A stretch of 30,123 nucleotides of DNA, taken from contig JAGWML010000004.1 in the NCBI GenBank assembly GCA_028873155.1, forward strand, positions 1 to 30,123, read 5' to 3'. Positions 7,647 to 16,075 of the stretch are shown here, one piece after another (the stretch's first letter is position 1; each line of letters opens with the position of its first letter). This DNA comes from Acidobacteriota bacterium. Lineage in GTDB: Bacteria; Acidobacteriota; Terriglobia; Terriglobales; Acidobacteriaceae. Below the pieces are notes generated by a model. That model was given only the letters and a program-made list of their open reading frames with translations. It was not told the DNA's origin and did not search any database. The position numbers and the translations under genes were made by a program.

Positions 7647-7674
7647 ATGGGCCGGAGATCAACCTCCGGCCCAT
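7647..7674 (-). terminator. Hairpin terminator after the FecR-domain gene
   Basis: A perfect 11-base stem, ATGGGCCGGAG (7647-7657) with CTCCGGCCCAT (7664-7674), has a six-base loop and begins 24 bases after the stop codon at 7698. The following tract on the minus strand is only TTTCCTT, so the strength is uncertain. Confidence 0.5.
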
Positions 7675-7697
7675 CGAAGCGCATAGCAGGAATGGGA

Positions 7698-8822
7698 TTA
7701 GCGATGTCCTCCACCGCCACCGCCACCACCGCCTCCGTGGAAGCCCCCACCACCCCCGCCAAAGCCGCCACCGCCGCCACCGCCATGGAAACCACCCCCG
7801 CCAAAGCCGCCGCCCCCACCGCCATGGTAGCCGCCTGCGCTGAAGCCGCCACTGTGGAATCCACCACCGCTATGGAACCCGCCCATGCTGTGAAATCCGC
7901 CTCCGTGGATGGGTCCGCCGATCGGCCGGTTTCCCAGCCCGCCGGCGTTATTGCCGAAGCGATGGTAGCCGTTGCCCCCGCCACCGTAGTAGCCGCCGCC
8001 ATAATAGCCACCCCCGTAGTATCCACCCCAGCCCATGCCTCCCCATCCCCAGCCAAAGGGATAGAAGCCCCAGCCAAACGGACTCCAGAAGGGCCCACCG
8101 CCGATGAAGGTGTAGTCCAGCGCGTAGGGATCCCAGTACCAGCCGGGGTTGTAGCCCGCGCCGGCGTACTGGCCAGCGATCTGGTTGTTGTCCTCGGCAA
8201 GGTACTCTGAGCGCACGCTGTTCCAGTTGTACAAGTCGTCTTGCGCCTTGCGCGGATCGAAGCTCGTTGGCTTTACTTTGGCCAGCGCCGCGAGCCCCGC
8301 GGCGGGAGCAAGATTCATGGCATGGTGGCTCTTGACCACCTTGTACTTGCCGTCGCGCACCTCAACCGCCGCCTTTCCGTCAAAGACCATCAGGCTGGGG
8401 TTGTCGGCGTTGAATTCGTAGTAGCCGGGCTTAACCAATTGTGTGACGACGCCGCTGTCGATGATTTCCAGATCGTTTTCGGGCAGCACCTGATCAACCT
8501 CGATACCTGCGCGCCCATGCACAAGCTCCACCTGGGTTTTGGTCAGGCTGGGAGAGATCATCCGCACAGCGCTGTTGTCATCGACCCGCAGGAAGACGCC
8601 GGGCGTCAGCAGAATCTCGGCTTTACCGGTCGCAGTGGTCAGGCTCTCCCCGGGGTTCAACGTCACCTGGCCTGCGCTCTTGTCGTTCATGGGCTGGCCT
8701 TCGACGGAGACCGAGCCTTCCACATAATTCAGCATTCCGGGGCTGGCTTGCTGCGCAACCGCCGCAGCGGGAGCAAGAGTTCCAAGGCTGAGTAGCAAAA
8801 TCGTCATCGATTTGAGCTTCAT
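7698..8822 (-). CDS. Exported FecR-domain protein with Gly/Tyr/His-rich C-terminal tail
   Basis: The 374-residue protein starts with a signal peptide (MTILLLSLGTLAPAAAVAQ). Residues about 30-165 form a FecR-like beta domain (LNYVEGSVSVEGQPM, LNPGESLTTATGKAEILLTPGVFLR, HGRAGIEVDQV), a module that in other proteins lies in the periplasm. A linker rich in Trp, Tyr and Pro (GWYWDPYALDYTFIGG) follows at about 225-240. From about residue 245 the chain is dominated by Gly with regularly spaced aromatic and His residues: YYGGG three times, FHSGG-type units, then GGGGGFHGGGG. The DNA of this part (7698-8060) is a low-complexity GGC/GGT array. The tail could self-assemble or bind metal at the surface; this is speculation. 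No ECF sigma factor or TonB receptor gene is adjacent, so classical FecR iron signalling is not supported. Confidence 0.75.
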   Translation of the reverse strand: MKLKSMTILLLSLGTLAPAAAVAQQASPGMLNYVEGSVSVEGQPMNDKSAGQVTLNPGESLTTATGKAEILLTPGVFLRVDDNSAVRMISPSLTKTQVELVHGRAGIEVDQVLPENDLEIIDSGVVTQLVKPGYYEFNADNPSLMVFDGKAAVEVRDGKYKVVKSHHAMNLAPAAGLAALAKVKPTSFDPRKAQDDLYNWNSVRSEYLAEDNNQIAGQYAGAGYNPGWYWDPYALDYTFIGGGPFWSPFGWGFYPFGWGWGGMGWGGYYGGGYYGGGYYGGGGNGYHRFGNNAGGLGNRPIGGPIHGGGFHSMGGFHSGGGFHSGGFSAGGYHGGGGGGFGGGGFHGGGGGGGFGGGGGGFHGGGGGGGGGGHR

Positions 8823-9026
8823 CGATTTGCACCTCTAGTTACTTCAATGCAGTTCGTGGCTAGAAGTTGTGCCGGGCTATCTGCCCATGAAAGAAAGGGT
8901 TGCGCAGCATGAAAAGCATTGATGCGATTGCCAGGCAACTGTTTCCGGCAGTGCGCATCCGGCACGGCAAAGGCGGCAGGGGCGTAAGCCGGGTTCCGTT
9001 AGAATCGAAGGGACAGGAAGGGAACC

Positions 9027-9509
9027 ATGAGCGAGGCAGGCGGACTGGAAGCACAGATCAGTCAGTTGATTGTGACTGCGATGAAGGCGCGGGACGCGGA
9101 GCGCACGGGCACGCTGCGGCTCATCAAGGCCGCGCTGAAGAACAAAGCGATTGACAAGCGCGAAGCGTTGACGCCCGCCGAAGAACAGCAGACGCTGGCC
9201 ACGATGATCAAGCAACGGCGCGACTCCATCGAGCAGTTCACCAAAGGCAACCGGCCGGAGCTGGCCGCGAAGGAAGCCGCCGAAATTACCTTGATCGAAG
9301 AATTCCTACCCAAAGCTCTGGACGAGGCAGGACTGCGAACGATGGTGGCAGAAGCCGTGGCCGAGCATGCTGCCGCCACCGGCCAGAAGCCCACGCCGAA
9401 AGAGATGGGGCCCATCATCAAGGCCGTGCAGGCGAAGTTGCAGGCCGCGGGCCTTCGCGCCGAGGGCCGCCTGGTGAGCGAGGCGGTGAAGGCTGCATTA
9501 GCGGGCTGA
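9027..9509 (+). CDS. GatB/YqeY domain-containing protein
   Basis: A 160-residue, mostly helical protein matching the YqeY family: an N-terminal helix with VTAMKARDAERTGTLRLIKAALKN, a charged middle (LATMIKQRRDSIEQFTKGNRPELAAKEAAEI), the IEEFLPKALDE motif near residues 92-101 and a C-terminal MGPIIKAVQAK...EGRLVSEAVKAAL. This domain is shared with the tRNA-binding tail of GatB, the amidotransferase subunit that makes Gln-tRNA or Asn-tRNA. Free-standing YqeY proteins are common and often sit near rpsU or dnaG, which is not the case here. GGAAGGG just upstream of ATG 9027 supports the start, and TAGAAT at 9000-9005 may be a -10 box. Its role is presumed to involve tRNA but is not established. 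Confidence 0.9.
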   Translation: MSEAGGLEAQISQLIVTAMKARDAERTGTLRLIKAALKNKAIDKREALTPAEEQQTLATMIKQRRDSIEQFTKGNRPELAAKEAAEITLIEEFLPKALDEAGLRTMVAEAVAEHAAATGQKPTPKEMGPIIKAVQAKLQAAGLRAEGRLVSEAVKAALAG

Positions 9510-9647
9510 ACCTGCTTCGTCCGTCGGGGCATCTGTTGGTGAGACTGAAAAGTGTGCTGATGGAATTCAGCCCTATCGTAAGAAGGGAATCCAGCGCCTC
9601 CCCTGGTCCACGCAAAGCATCAAACGCGTGAACTCAAGTGAGAGTGC

Positions 9648-10856
9648 ATGAACGCGCTGACCTTCCTCGGTTTGCTCAACACAATTTATTACGATCGCGA
9701 ACCGGACGTAGCCTATATCCAAAGCCTGGGCCTGCTTGCGGTAAAGATAGGCCAGGTCTTCGCCCTCAGGCCGGATTTTCTTGGGGAAGATCGCTGTCGT
9801 GCCCTCGCGCGCCTCTACAGCAATACAGATAGCCTTCCCGCAGAAGACGCGATACGGCTCATTGAGAGCTATGCAGGGAAGAGTTATCTCGAAAACTTCC
9901 AGAGCTTTGACCCCAAGCCCTTTGCATCGGCTTCCATCGGCCAGGTTCATCGCGCGGTGCTGAAAACCGGCGAGAAGGTCGCCGTTAAAGTGATCAAGCA
10001 GGACTACTCCCGGCACTTCAAGCGCGATGTCAAGAACGTTCGCCGTCTCTTTCAGCTTGCGACGTTTTTCTATCCCAAGCTTCGCGGCGTCGCCAATCCA
10101 GTGAGCCTGCTTCATGAAATTGAGAAGATGACGCTCAGCGAGCTTGATCTACGTAATGAGATTGCCGGATGGGAGCGGATGCAGGCTCTCGTTGAAGTCA
10201 ATCAGGGCCGGTTCGACCTTTCGCGCCTGCGTTTCCGCAGAGTCTTCAAGGAATTATCGAGCGAGCAGATCCTGGTCTCAGAATATGCCGATGGCCCTAC
10301 TCTGGACGAAATGCTCAATCTGGGCAAGCTGACGTATGCCAGCCTTCTGGAGTTGTTTCATCTGCACGGTTTCTTCATGTTCGCGATCGGCACCTTTCAT
10401 GGGGATATTCATCCTGGAAATATCGTTCTCGATGGAGATGAATTTTACTTTCTCGATACGGGCTATATCGGGAGTGTCTCAGAGCGCACGAGGAAGAATC
10501 TCTTTCGCTTCTTTGATGCCCTGAGCCTGGACGATTACCCGGCATCGGCACGCTCCTTGAACGCGATGGCAGAGGTCCCGATCGGCGGCAAACAATTCGC
10601 TCAGTTTGAATCGAAGTTTCTCGATCTCTATCGGGACTTCCCCGGAAAGACAGTGAGCCAGGTCAGCTTGACGAAAAAGATGATGCAGACGATACGGCTT
10701 GGCGTGCTGTCGGGCATGAGCTTTGACGAAGGGATGTTCGACATCATCAAGAGCCTCATGTATCTGGACGGAATGGTGATTCGCGCAAATCCAGACGCTG
10801 TTTTGCTGCGCGACATGCGCCGCTTCATTGACGACTTCAAAGCAGCGACGGTCTGA
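9648..10856 (+). CDS. ABC1/AarF (UbiB-like) atypical kinase
   Basis: This 402-residue protein carries all hallmarks of the ABC1/UbiB kinase-like family: the KxGQ helix (VKIGQ, residues 32-36), the Ala/Ser-rich nucleotide loop ASASIGQVH (93-101), the lysine VAVK (Lys114), the ELD-x-x-x-E motif (Glu165 and Glu171), the catalytic loop HGDIHPGN (251-258) and the metal-binding Asp270 in DTGYIG. Members act on or near isoprenoid lipids such as ubiquinone, and plant relatives influence carotenoid and tocopherol metabolism. The C-terminal membrane helices of E. coli UbiB are not apparent. The gene is followed after 19 bases (or with overlap) by a CrtI-like desaturase, so a link to isoprenoid or carotenoid chemistry is likely. 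GTGAGAG precedes ATG 9648. The pair has visibly lower G+C than its neighbours, which suggests transfer. Confidence 0.9.
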   Translation: MNALTFLGLLNTIYYDREPDVAYIQSLGLLAVKIGQVFALRPDFLGEDRCRALARLYSNTDSLPAEDAIRLIESYAGKSYLENFQSFDPKPFASASIGQVHRAVLKTGEKVAVKVIKQDYSRHFKRDVKNVRRLFQLATFFYPKLRGVANPVSLLHEIEKMTLSELDLRNEIAGWERMQALVEVNQGRFDLSRLRFRRVFKELSSEQILVSEYADGPTLDEMLNLGKLTYASLLELFHLHGFFMFAIGTFHGDIHPGNIVLDGDEFYFLDTGYIGSVSERTRKNLFRFFDALSLDDYPASARSLNAMAEVPIGGKQFAQFESKFLDLYRDFPGKTVSQVSLTKKMMQTIRLGVLSGMSFDEGMFDIIKSLMYLDGMVIRANPDAVLLRDMRRFIDDFKAATV

Positions 10857-10875
10857 TGCAAAGAAAGCAGGGAAA

Positions 10876-12381
10876 GTGAATCGTAAGAGTAGCGGCGAAA
10901 AGAAGAAGATCGCCATAATCGGCGCGGGTCCCGGAGGTCTCACGGCGGCGATGGTTCTCGCCAAACGAGGGTTCGACGTCGAAGTGTTTGAAAAGGCTGG
11001 GACCGTAGGAGGACGCAACTCGGAACTCGCCGTAGGCGATTTTCGCTTCGACCTGGGGCCGACCTTTCTGATGATGAAGTTCGTTCTCGACAGGGCCTTT
11101 AAGGAAGCAGGAGTCAGAAGCGAGGACTACCTCGACTTCCAGCGACTCGATCCGATGTATCGGCTTATCTTTCCCGATTTCTCTCTGGATGTGACTGAGG
11201 ATCGGGAGCAGATGAAGAATGAAATCGCTCGCTGCTTTCCCGGCGAAGAAGCCGGGCTCGACAAGTTTTTCGAGCGCGAGAGCAATCGCTTCCGCCACAT
11301 CTATGCATGCCTTGAAAAGGATTACTCTTCGCTGAGCGACTTCTTCAAGCCCACATTTCTTCGCGCGATTCCTTACATTCCCTTTGGCAGTACCCTCTAT
11401 CAATATCTGGGCAACTACTTCCGCTCCGAACGATTGCGCCTGTCTTTTACCTTCCAATCCAAATATCTTGGCATGTCTCCATGGGAGTGCCCGGGCTTCT
11501 TTGTCATCCTTCCGTATATTGAGCATGAGTTCGGCATTTTTCATGTGCGGGGCGGGTTATCAGAGATTTCAAAGGCCATGTCCAGAGTTGCCGAGGAGAA
11601 CGGCGCCGTCATTCATCTCAACACGCCGGTGAAGCAATTGCTCGTAGAGCAGCGCAAGGTCAAAGGCGTGATCCTTGAAGATGGAAGAAGGATTCACGCG
11701 GACGAGACCGTGGTCAATGCCGACTTTGCTCATGCGATGAAGACCCTTGCTCCTGCCGGCCTGCTTCGCAAGTATTCTCCGGAGAAGCTCGGAAAGAAGA
11801 AATACTCCTGTTCAACTTTCATGTTGTATCTGGGGCTGGACAAGGTCTTTCAAGATATGCCGCATCACAGCATCGTGTTTGCGCGCGACTATCGCAAAAA
11901 CACCGAGGACATCTTCCGCACGCTCAGGTTGTCGGAAGATGTTTCTTTCTACATCAGAAACTCCAGTCTCATGGATGACAGCGTTGCGCCTGCGGGAAAG
12001 TCTGCCCTTTACATCCTTGTCCCTGTTCCAAACAATGCGAGCGGAATCGACTGGTCGAAGGAGAAGGACCGCTTTCGGAACATGGTGCTGGATATCATTG
12101 CCGAGCGCACGCCTATGGGGGATCTGCGTCCACATATCGAAGCAGAACGCATCGTCACGCCCGCTGACTGGGAAGCCGCGGGCATCTTCCATGGTGCGAC
12201 GTTCAATCTAGCACACACCATGAACCAGATGCTCTACTTCCGCCCACACAATCGGTTTGAGGAACTGGACAACTGCTATCTCGTTGGCGGCGGAACGCAT
12301 CCCGGCAGCGGATTGCCCACCATCTATCAATCGGGGTTGATTGCCGCTCACCTCATCGGGGAGAAGCATCAGCAGGTATAA
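10876..12381 (+). CDS. CrtI-like FAD-dependent phytoene desaturase family protein
   Basis: About 501 residues from GTG 10876; an in-frame TTG at 10828 would overlap the kinase gene and is the alternative. The N-terminus is a Rossmann FAD site (IAIIGAGPGGLTAAMVLAKRG, followed by EVFEKAGTVGGRN). The middle contains FRFDLGPTFLMM and a membrane-facing stretch. The C-terminus YLVGGGTHPGSGLPTIYQSG is the second FAD signature of phytoene desaturases and related carotenoid isomerases and diapophytoene desaturases. Such enzymes introduce or rearrange double bonds in C30 or C40 polyenes at the membrane. No phytoene synthase or cyclase gene is in the window, so the true substrate (phytoene, another polyene or a lipid) cannot be settled. 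It is probably co-transcribed with the ABC1 kinase gene. Confidence 0.88.
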   Translation: MNRKSSGEKKKIAIIGAGPGGLTAAMVLAKRGFDVEVFEKAGTVGGRNSELAVGDFRFDLGPTFLMMKFVLDRAFKEAGVRSEDYLDFQRLDPMYRLIFPDFSLDVTEDREQMKNEIARCFPGEEAGLDKFFERESNRFRHIYACLEKDYSSLSDFFKPTFLRAIPYIPFGSTLYQYLGNYFRSERLRLSFTFQSKYLGMSPWECPGFFVILPYIEHEFGIFHVRGGLSEISKAMSRVAEENGAVIHLNTPVKQLLVEQRKVKGVILEDGRRIHADETVVNADFAHAMKTLAPAGLLRKYSPEKLGKKKYSCSTFMLYLGLDKVFQDMPHHSIVFARDYRKNTEDIFRTLRLSEDVSFYIRNSSLMDDSVAPAGKSALYILVPVPNNASGIDWSKEKDRFRNMVLDIIAERTPMGDLRPHIEAERIVTPADWEAAGIFHGATFNLAHTMNQMLYFRPHNRFEELDNCYLVGGGTHPGSGLPTIYQSGLIAAHLIGEKHQQV

Positions 12382-12405
12382 GGCTTGCGGAAGGTGCCAG
12401 GCGAA

Positions 12406-12445
12406 TCGAAAAAGGAACGCCGAGGCCTAGACTCCGGCCCCGGCG
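12406..12445 (-). terminator. Terminator of the DUF4382-like lipoprotein gene
   Basis: On the minus strand the arms CGCCGGGGCC (12436-12445) and GGCCTCGGCG (12418-12427) pair with one mismatch and are followed by TTCCTTTTT. It lies 25 bases after the lipoprotein stop codon and 36 bases beyond the desaturase stop on the other strand, which may share the hairpin. Confidence 0.6.
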
Positions 12446-12470
12446 CTTGCGAAACAGCCAGTCGCGACGC

Positions 12471-13877
12471 TCAATTCTGTGAATCGACGTAGTGACCGAC
12501 GATGACGGGATTGCCATTCATCGGGTCCTTGAGCAGAACGCCGACCACCCGCACCTTGGCACCGTCGGTGATATCGCTTTCCTGAGAGAAGCCATTGCGG
12601 TACTGGGCGTCGCCGCCAATGTACACCGTGACCGTCTGCGGAATTAGCACACCGGCAAAGCCGTTGACCTGCATCTGAAAGGTATGGCTGGACGTGTTTT
12701 CGCTGCCCGGCACAACCGTTCCGTTGAAGCCCCAGTCCCGCAACACCACACGATGTACGGAGACGCTCTGCGGATTCGTAGCGCCGCTGGCCGGTCCGCC
12801 CACCGCAACATCCTGACCGGGCAACAGGCCATCTGCGTTGAACAGGAATTGCGCCAGCGCATCGTGCATCCAGTAGATGGAAAACTTCTCGGAACCGGTC
12901 AGATCGACGGTTGCGATCTGGCCGAGCGTGAGCCCTGTGGTGCTGGGCAGAAGGCCGCGCACGTACATGTCAAAACTTGTGGCCGTGCCTGACGCCGGAG
13001 TCACATAAGTGACCTGGCCGCTGGCATAGAAGCCCTGCTGAGAGAGAATCTCGACCTCATCCGCATCGAGCGCACCGGTCACCTTGTCGAGCTTGCCCGA
13101 AAGCTGAACGATGGTGCTGGAGCTGAGATTGCTCAGACTGGCATCGCCGTCCCACTCGGTCTGCCCATTCACGCTCACGTTGAGTTGCGTACCATGCGGC
13201 CCTTGCACGACGAACGACTGCCCGGCGGCGTTCACGCTGAGAACCGCGGCGTTGTATTCGTCCACGTACGCCTTCGCGTCATCCACGCCAACGCTGTCGA
13301 TTTTGAATGTTGGTGTCACCGTGCCTGTGATGTTGCCGCTGGAATCCACCTGAATCGACTTGGCAATCTGGAAGTCCACACGCAGACCGACCGGGGCCGC
13401 GCCGGAGGCAACAACCAGCGGGTTCGCAAGCGTCACCGTCGCCGTCTGCGAGGTGAGTGTTGCATTCATCGTTTGAATGGTGGGTGCGGAAGTGCCGGTC
13501 ACATTCAGGTAACCAATCGTTGCCGTCGGGCCGAGGGTAATCTGCACGCCGGTGTAGGTGCCTTCAGGGACGTTGTTGAGATCGAGCAACGTTTGCAGGC
13601 CGTTGTAACGGGCAAAGTCGATGGTTGGCGATCCGCTGACGAGCGAGACCGTGTTGCCTTTTGCGTCGGTGGCCGTGACGCTCTGAAGTTGCGCCACAAA
13701 CGAAGTTACGCTAGCCATCGGCGCATCGGTGCCAACGACGAATGCGGCGCCGGTGTTTGCTGAGGTGACGGTTGAGCCTGTGGACATTCCGCTGCTGCAG
13801 CCAGCGACGAGAAAGAGTGCTGCGGTCATCAGGCCTATGGATGCAAATACGCGCTTGTTTTCTGTGGTCATTCTCAT
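12471..13877 (-). CDS. Lipoprotein with N-terminal DUF4382-like domain
   Basis: The protein has a lipoprotein signal: basic MRMTTENKRV, hydrophobic FASIGLMTAALFL and lipobox LVAGC with Cys27, followed by Ser/Gly/Thr-rich linker. Residues about 45-195 fit a DUF4382 beta-sandwich (VVGTDAPMASVTSFVAQLQ, then TLLDLNNVPEGTYTGVQITLG). The second half is made of repeated beta strands with motifs such as QGPHGTQLNVSVNGQTEW, which resembles DUF5666-type repeats. No enzyme motif is seen; it is most likely an outer-membrane or periplasmic surface protein. ATG 13877 is preferred, with AGGAG eleven bases upstream; GTG 13886 is too close to that box. It is separated from the DUF1080 gene by 213 bases in which I see no clear promoter, and it is closed by its own terminator. 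Confidence 0.65.
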   Translation of the reverse strand: MRMTTENKRVFASIGLMTAALFLVAGCSSGMSTGSTVTSANTGAAFVVGTDAPMASVTSFVAQLQSVTATDAKGNTVSLVSGSPTIDFARYNGLQTLLDLNNVPEGTYTGVQITLGPTATIGYLNVTGTSAPTIQTMNATLTSQTATVTLANPLVVASGAAPVGLRVDFQIAKSIQVDSSGNITGTVTPTFKIDSVGVDDAKAYVDEYNAAVLSVNAAGQSFVVQGPHGTQLNVSVNGQTEWDGDASLSNLSSSTIVQLSGKLDKVTGALDADEVEILSQQGFYASGQVTYVTPASGTATSFDMYVRGLLPSTTGLTLGQIATVDLTGSEKFSIYWMHDALAQFLFNADGLLPGQDVAVGGPASGATNPQSVSVHRVVLRDWGFNGTVVPGSENTSSHTFQMQVNGFAGVLIPQTVTVYIGGDAQYRNGFSQESDITDGAKVRVVGVLLKDPMNGNPVIVGHYVDSQN

Positions 13878-14090
13878 GTCAGACACAACTCCTGAAGCAC
13901 GTCCCCAGAGGCCTCCAAGGTAACGTCGCTGTAGTTTTTGAATAGGACGGCACGGAGAGATGTTGAAGTCAGATCAGTGTGTGCCGTCTTCCCGTCTCAA
14001 CACGAAAGGCTCAGGGAAAGTTGCGCGGTACCGAAAGATTTTTGAGAGGGTTGCGTCCGTGCAGAAAGGATGGCGCGAAAAGCACTGCGG

Positions 14091-14978
14091 TCAATTCAGC
14101 TTGCGCAGCCAGAGATTGCGGAAGGAAACCTTGCACGGCGTGCCTTCAATCTGAAGGCCGAAGAGCCCCGGCACGTTGTTCGACGAGGCGGGATCGTCGT
14201 CAATGAGAACAGCCATGAGCTGGCCATTGAGAATATGCAGGATAACTCCGCCGCGGGCTATGATCGTGTACTCATTCCATGCGCCATCTTTGACGAAGGT
14301 GCCGAGCTGGCTGCGATCTGCGATGACGCCCACAAGCTGCGGGATTTTGCCGGGTAGCGTCTGCACCACCTGGCCGCGCCACACGATAATGCCGCGCGAG
14401 GTGTTCTGCGAGTAGAGCTGACCGCTGTATTGCTTTGCCTGGGCGTTGAGCGGGTACCAGAAGTCGGCTTGCGGGCCAATCATCACCCAGCGCGGGTCGA
14501 GCGGCGGCTCGCCCTTGGCCGCAACTCTTCCGGATGGAATGCCGGTGCTGCTGCGATATTGGATGCCGCTGCCGCCGCCCCACTCCACCTTGATTTCGAA
14601 CTTGAGGTCGAAGTCGCGCGCCTCCGCACCGTGGTAGACGAGGAAGGTGTTGCCTGCATTGTGGTCGTCGGTCGAGGTGCCGACGATCGCGCCATCCTGA
14701 ACCGACCACACTCCGGGCCTGCCGTCCCATCCGCCAAGAGTTTTGCCATCGAAGATGGAGACAAAGCCGGCATGATCGGCAAAGTTCATCGGGTCGGGCT
14801 CGATGAACGTGCGGCCGCGCTGGCCCACGATGTTGGGCTTGAGTTTAAGCAGCGCGTCCCGATCCGGTTCCGGATTGCTGCCCGGCTGATTTTGCGCACA
14901 GAGAGGGCGGCCGCCGGGCAGAGCCGCACTAATGAGCCCGAGAAACAGAATGCTCGTGATGCGCGACGCGAGCGCCAT
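14091..14978 (-). CDS. Secreted DUF1080 (3-keto-disaccharide hydrolase-like) protein
   Basis: A 295-residue protein with an N-terminal signal peptide (ITSILFLGLISAALPGG...LCAQ). From about residue 70 it matches DUF1080: FVSIFDGKTLGGWDG, WSVQDGAIVGTST, a FDLKFEIKVEWGGGSGIQYR strand pair, YSGQLYSQNTSRGIIVWRG, WNEYTIIARGGVILHILNGQL and a final FGLQIEGTPCKVSFRNLWLRKL. The fold is a concanavalin-like beta-sandwich related to GH16 enzymes, and some members hydrolyse 3-keto-disaccharides. It begins 20 bases after the dapA stop codon with AGGA eight bases before ATG, so the two genes probably share a transcript although their tasks look unrelated. No oxidoreductase that would make 3-keto sugars is seen nearby. 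Confidence 0.85.
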   Translation of the reverse strand: MALASRITSILFLGLISAALPGGRPLCAQNQPGSNPEPDRDALLKLKPNIVGQRGRTFIEPDPMNFADHAGFVSIFDGKTLGGWDGRPGVWSVQDGAIVGTSTDDHNAGNTFLVYHGAEARDFDLKFEIKVEWGGGSGIQYRSSTGIPSGRVAAKGEPPLDPRWVMIGPQADFWYPLNAQAKQYSGQLYSQNTSRGIIVWRGQVVQTLPGKIPQLVGVIADRSQLGTFVKDGAWNEYTIIARGGVILHILNGQLMAVLIDDDPASSNNVPGLFGLQIEGTPCKVSFRNLWLRKLN

Positions 14979-14998
14979 GTGCAGTGTCCTTTCGTTCC

Positions 14999-15934
14999 TC
15001 AGAACAATCCGACGTAGCCTTCGGGAATCGGCGCGTGCTTCAGCAGGCCAAGTTCTCCGGCAAGACGCTCCAGGCGGGCGCGTGTTGCGGCAGAGGGGGA
15101 CACGAGCGGCAGCCGGACCACATCAGTGGTGCGCCCCATCAGGCTCAGCACAGTCTTCACCGGAGCAGGATTGGACTCCCAGAAGTTGGCTTCGAAGAGG
15201 CGTCCGAACTGCTTCTCGATCTCGCGTGCCGTGACCCAGTCATTGCGCAGCGCAGCGCGAACCATGCGGCTGACCTCGGCCGGCGCCTCGTTGGAGGCGA
15301 CGCTGATGAGGCCATGCGCACCAATGCCGATGGAGGCCAGCGCCAGGTTGTCATCCCCGGAAAAGATCTTGAAGCCGCGCGGCACGGAGTGAATAAGCTC
15401 CGTAATCTGGGTGAGCTTGCCACTGGCTTCTTTGATGGCCTGGATGTTGGGTGCGCTTTCTGCCAGGCGCACGACGGTGGCAGGCTCGAGGTTGGCCGCT
15501 GTGCGGCCCGGCACGTTATACAGCACCACCGGGATGGGCGCGACGGCCCGGGCGAGGGCGAGAAAGTGCTGATACTGGCCCTCCTGGGTCGGCTTGTTGT
15601 AGTACGGATTCGCGGAGAGGATGGCGTCAACACCGCGAACCTGGCGCAACAAGTTGGCCTGGCGCAGCAGCGTCCGGGTGGAGTTGTGCGTGCAGCCTGC
15701 CCAGACGGGAACACGGCCCGCCGCAGCGTCAACGACGATATGAATCACGTGCAGCCATTCATCCTCGTCCAGCGTGGCCGCTTCACCGGTAGACCCGCAG
15801 GCGACCAGAAAGTCTATGCCTGCATCAATTTGCCAGTTGACGAGCGCACGAAGCGCCGTCTCATCAATTGCGTTGGTTCCCCCGTCCGCCTTGAATGGCG
15901 TGACAATTGCGGTGCCACATCCTGTCGTTTCCAT
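14999..15934 (-). CDS. dapA: 4-Hydroxy-tetrahydrodipicolinate synthase
   Basis: From ATG 15934 the protein has 311 residues, slightly longer than the usual 290-300. It condenses pyruvate with aspartate semialdehyde, the first committed step of lysine and diaminopimelate synthesis. The (beta/alpha)8 aldolase landmarks are present: GTAIVTPFKADG at the start, GSTGEAATL at 47-55, Tyr139 and Arg144 in LYNVPGRT, and the Schiff-base lysine Lys168 in AIKEASG; GDDNLALASIGIGAHGLISV follows. The first residue of the usual TTGE motif is Ser48, a conservative change. The frame stays open to 16057, but the extension lacks family similarity and runs back towards the rplU promoter, so ATG 15934 is chosen despite a poor ribosome site. 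It leads a two-gene unit with DUF1080 and is divergent from rplU. Confidence 0.93.
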   Translation of the reverse strand: METTGCGTAIVTPFKADGGTNAIDETALRALVNWQIDAGIDFLVACGSTGEAATLDEDEWLHVIHIVVDAAAGRVPVWAGCTHNSTRTLLRQANLLRQVRGVDAILSANPYYNKPTQEGQYQHFLALARAVAPIPVVLYNVPGRTAANLEPATVVRLAESAPNIQAIKEASGKLTQITELIHSVPRGFKIFSGDDNLALASIGIGAHGLISVASNEAPAEVSRMVRAALRNDWVTAREIEKQFGRLFEANFWESNPAPVKTVLSLMGRTTDVVRLPLVSPSAATRARLERLAGELGLLKHAPIPEGYVGLF

Positions 15935-16040
15935 CACAGGAAAGTGTATACCGAAGATGTGAAGCGCAGAGTGCGACGGGCCGGGTTCCGAGGGTGCAAC
16001 GCGTGGATTCCGGGGCGGGGCGATGCGGGCAGGGGTTCGA

Positions 16041-16069
16041 TTGACCTGAGCCCTCAAAGCCGGTACACT
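16041..16069 (+). promoter_or_regulatory. Sigma70-type promoter of rplU-rpmA
   Basis: TTGACC (16041-16046), a 17-base spacer and TACACT (16064-16069) match the consensus well. The predicted start near 16076 leaves a leader of about 149 bases before rplU. Confidence 0.65.
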
Positions 16070-16075
16070 ACTCTA

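Noticed and set aside
7647..8210. Long repetitive frames opposite the Gly-rich tail, and a first impression of a repeat array
   Set aside because: The repeats are codon-level reflections of the Gly-rich protein; units vary in length and there are no spacers, so it is neither CRISPR nor a separate gene.
8823..9026. A possible small RNA or promoter pair between the FecR gene and yqeY
   Set aside because: Only a lone -10-like TAGAAT was found; no -35, no stable hairpin with a T tract.
15935..16057. A longer DapA starting at 16057
   Set aside because: The extra 41 residues are Pro/Arg-rich, lack family similarity and run into the rplU promoter region.
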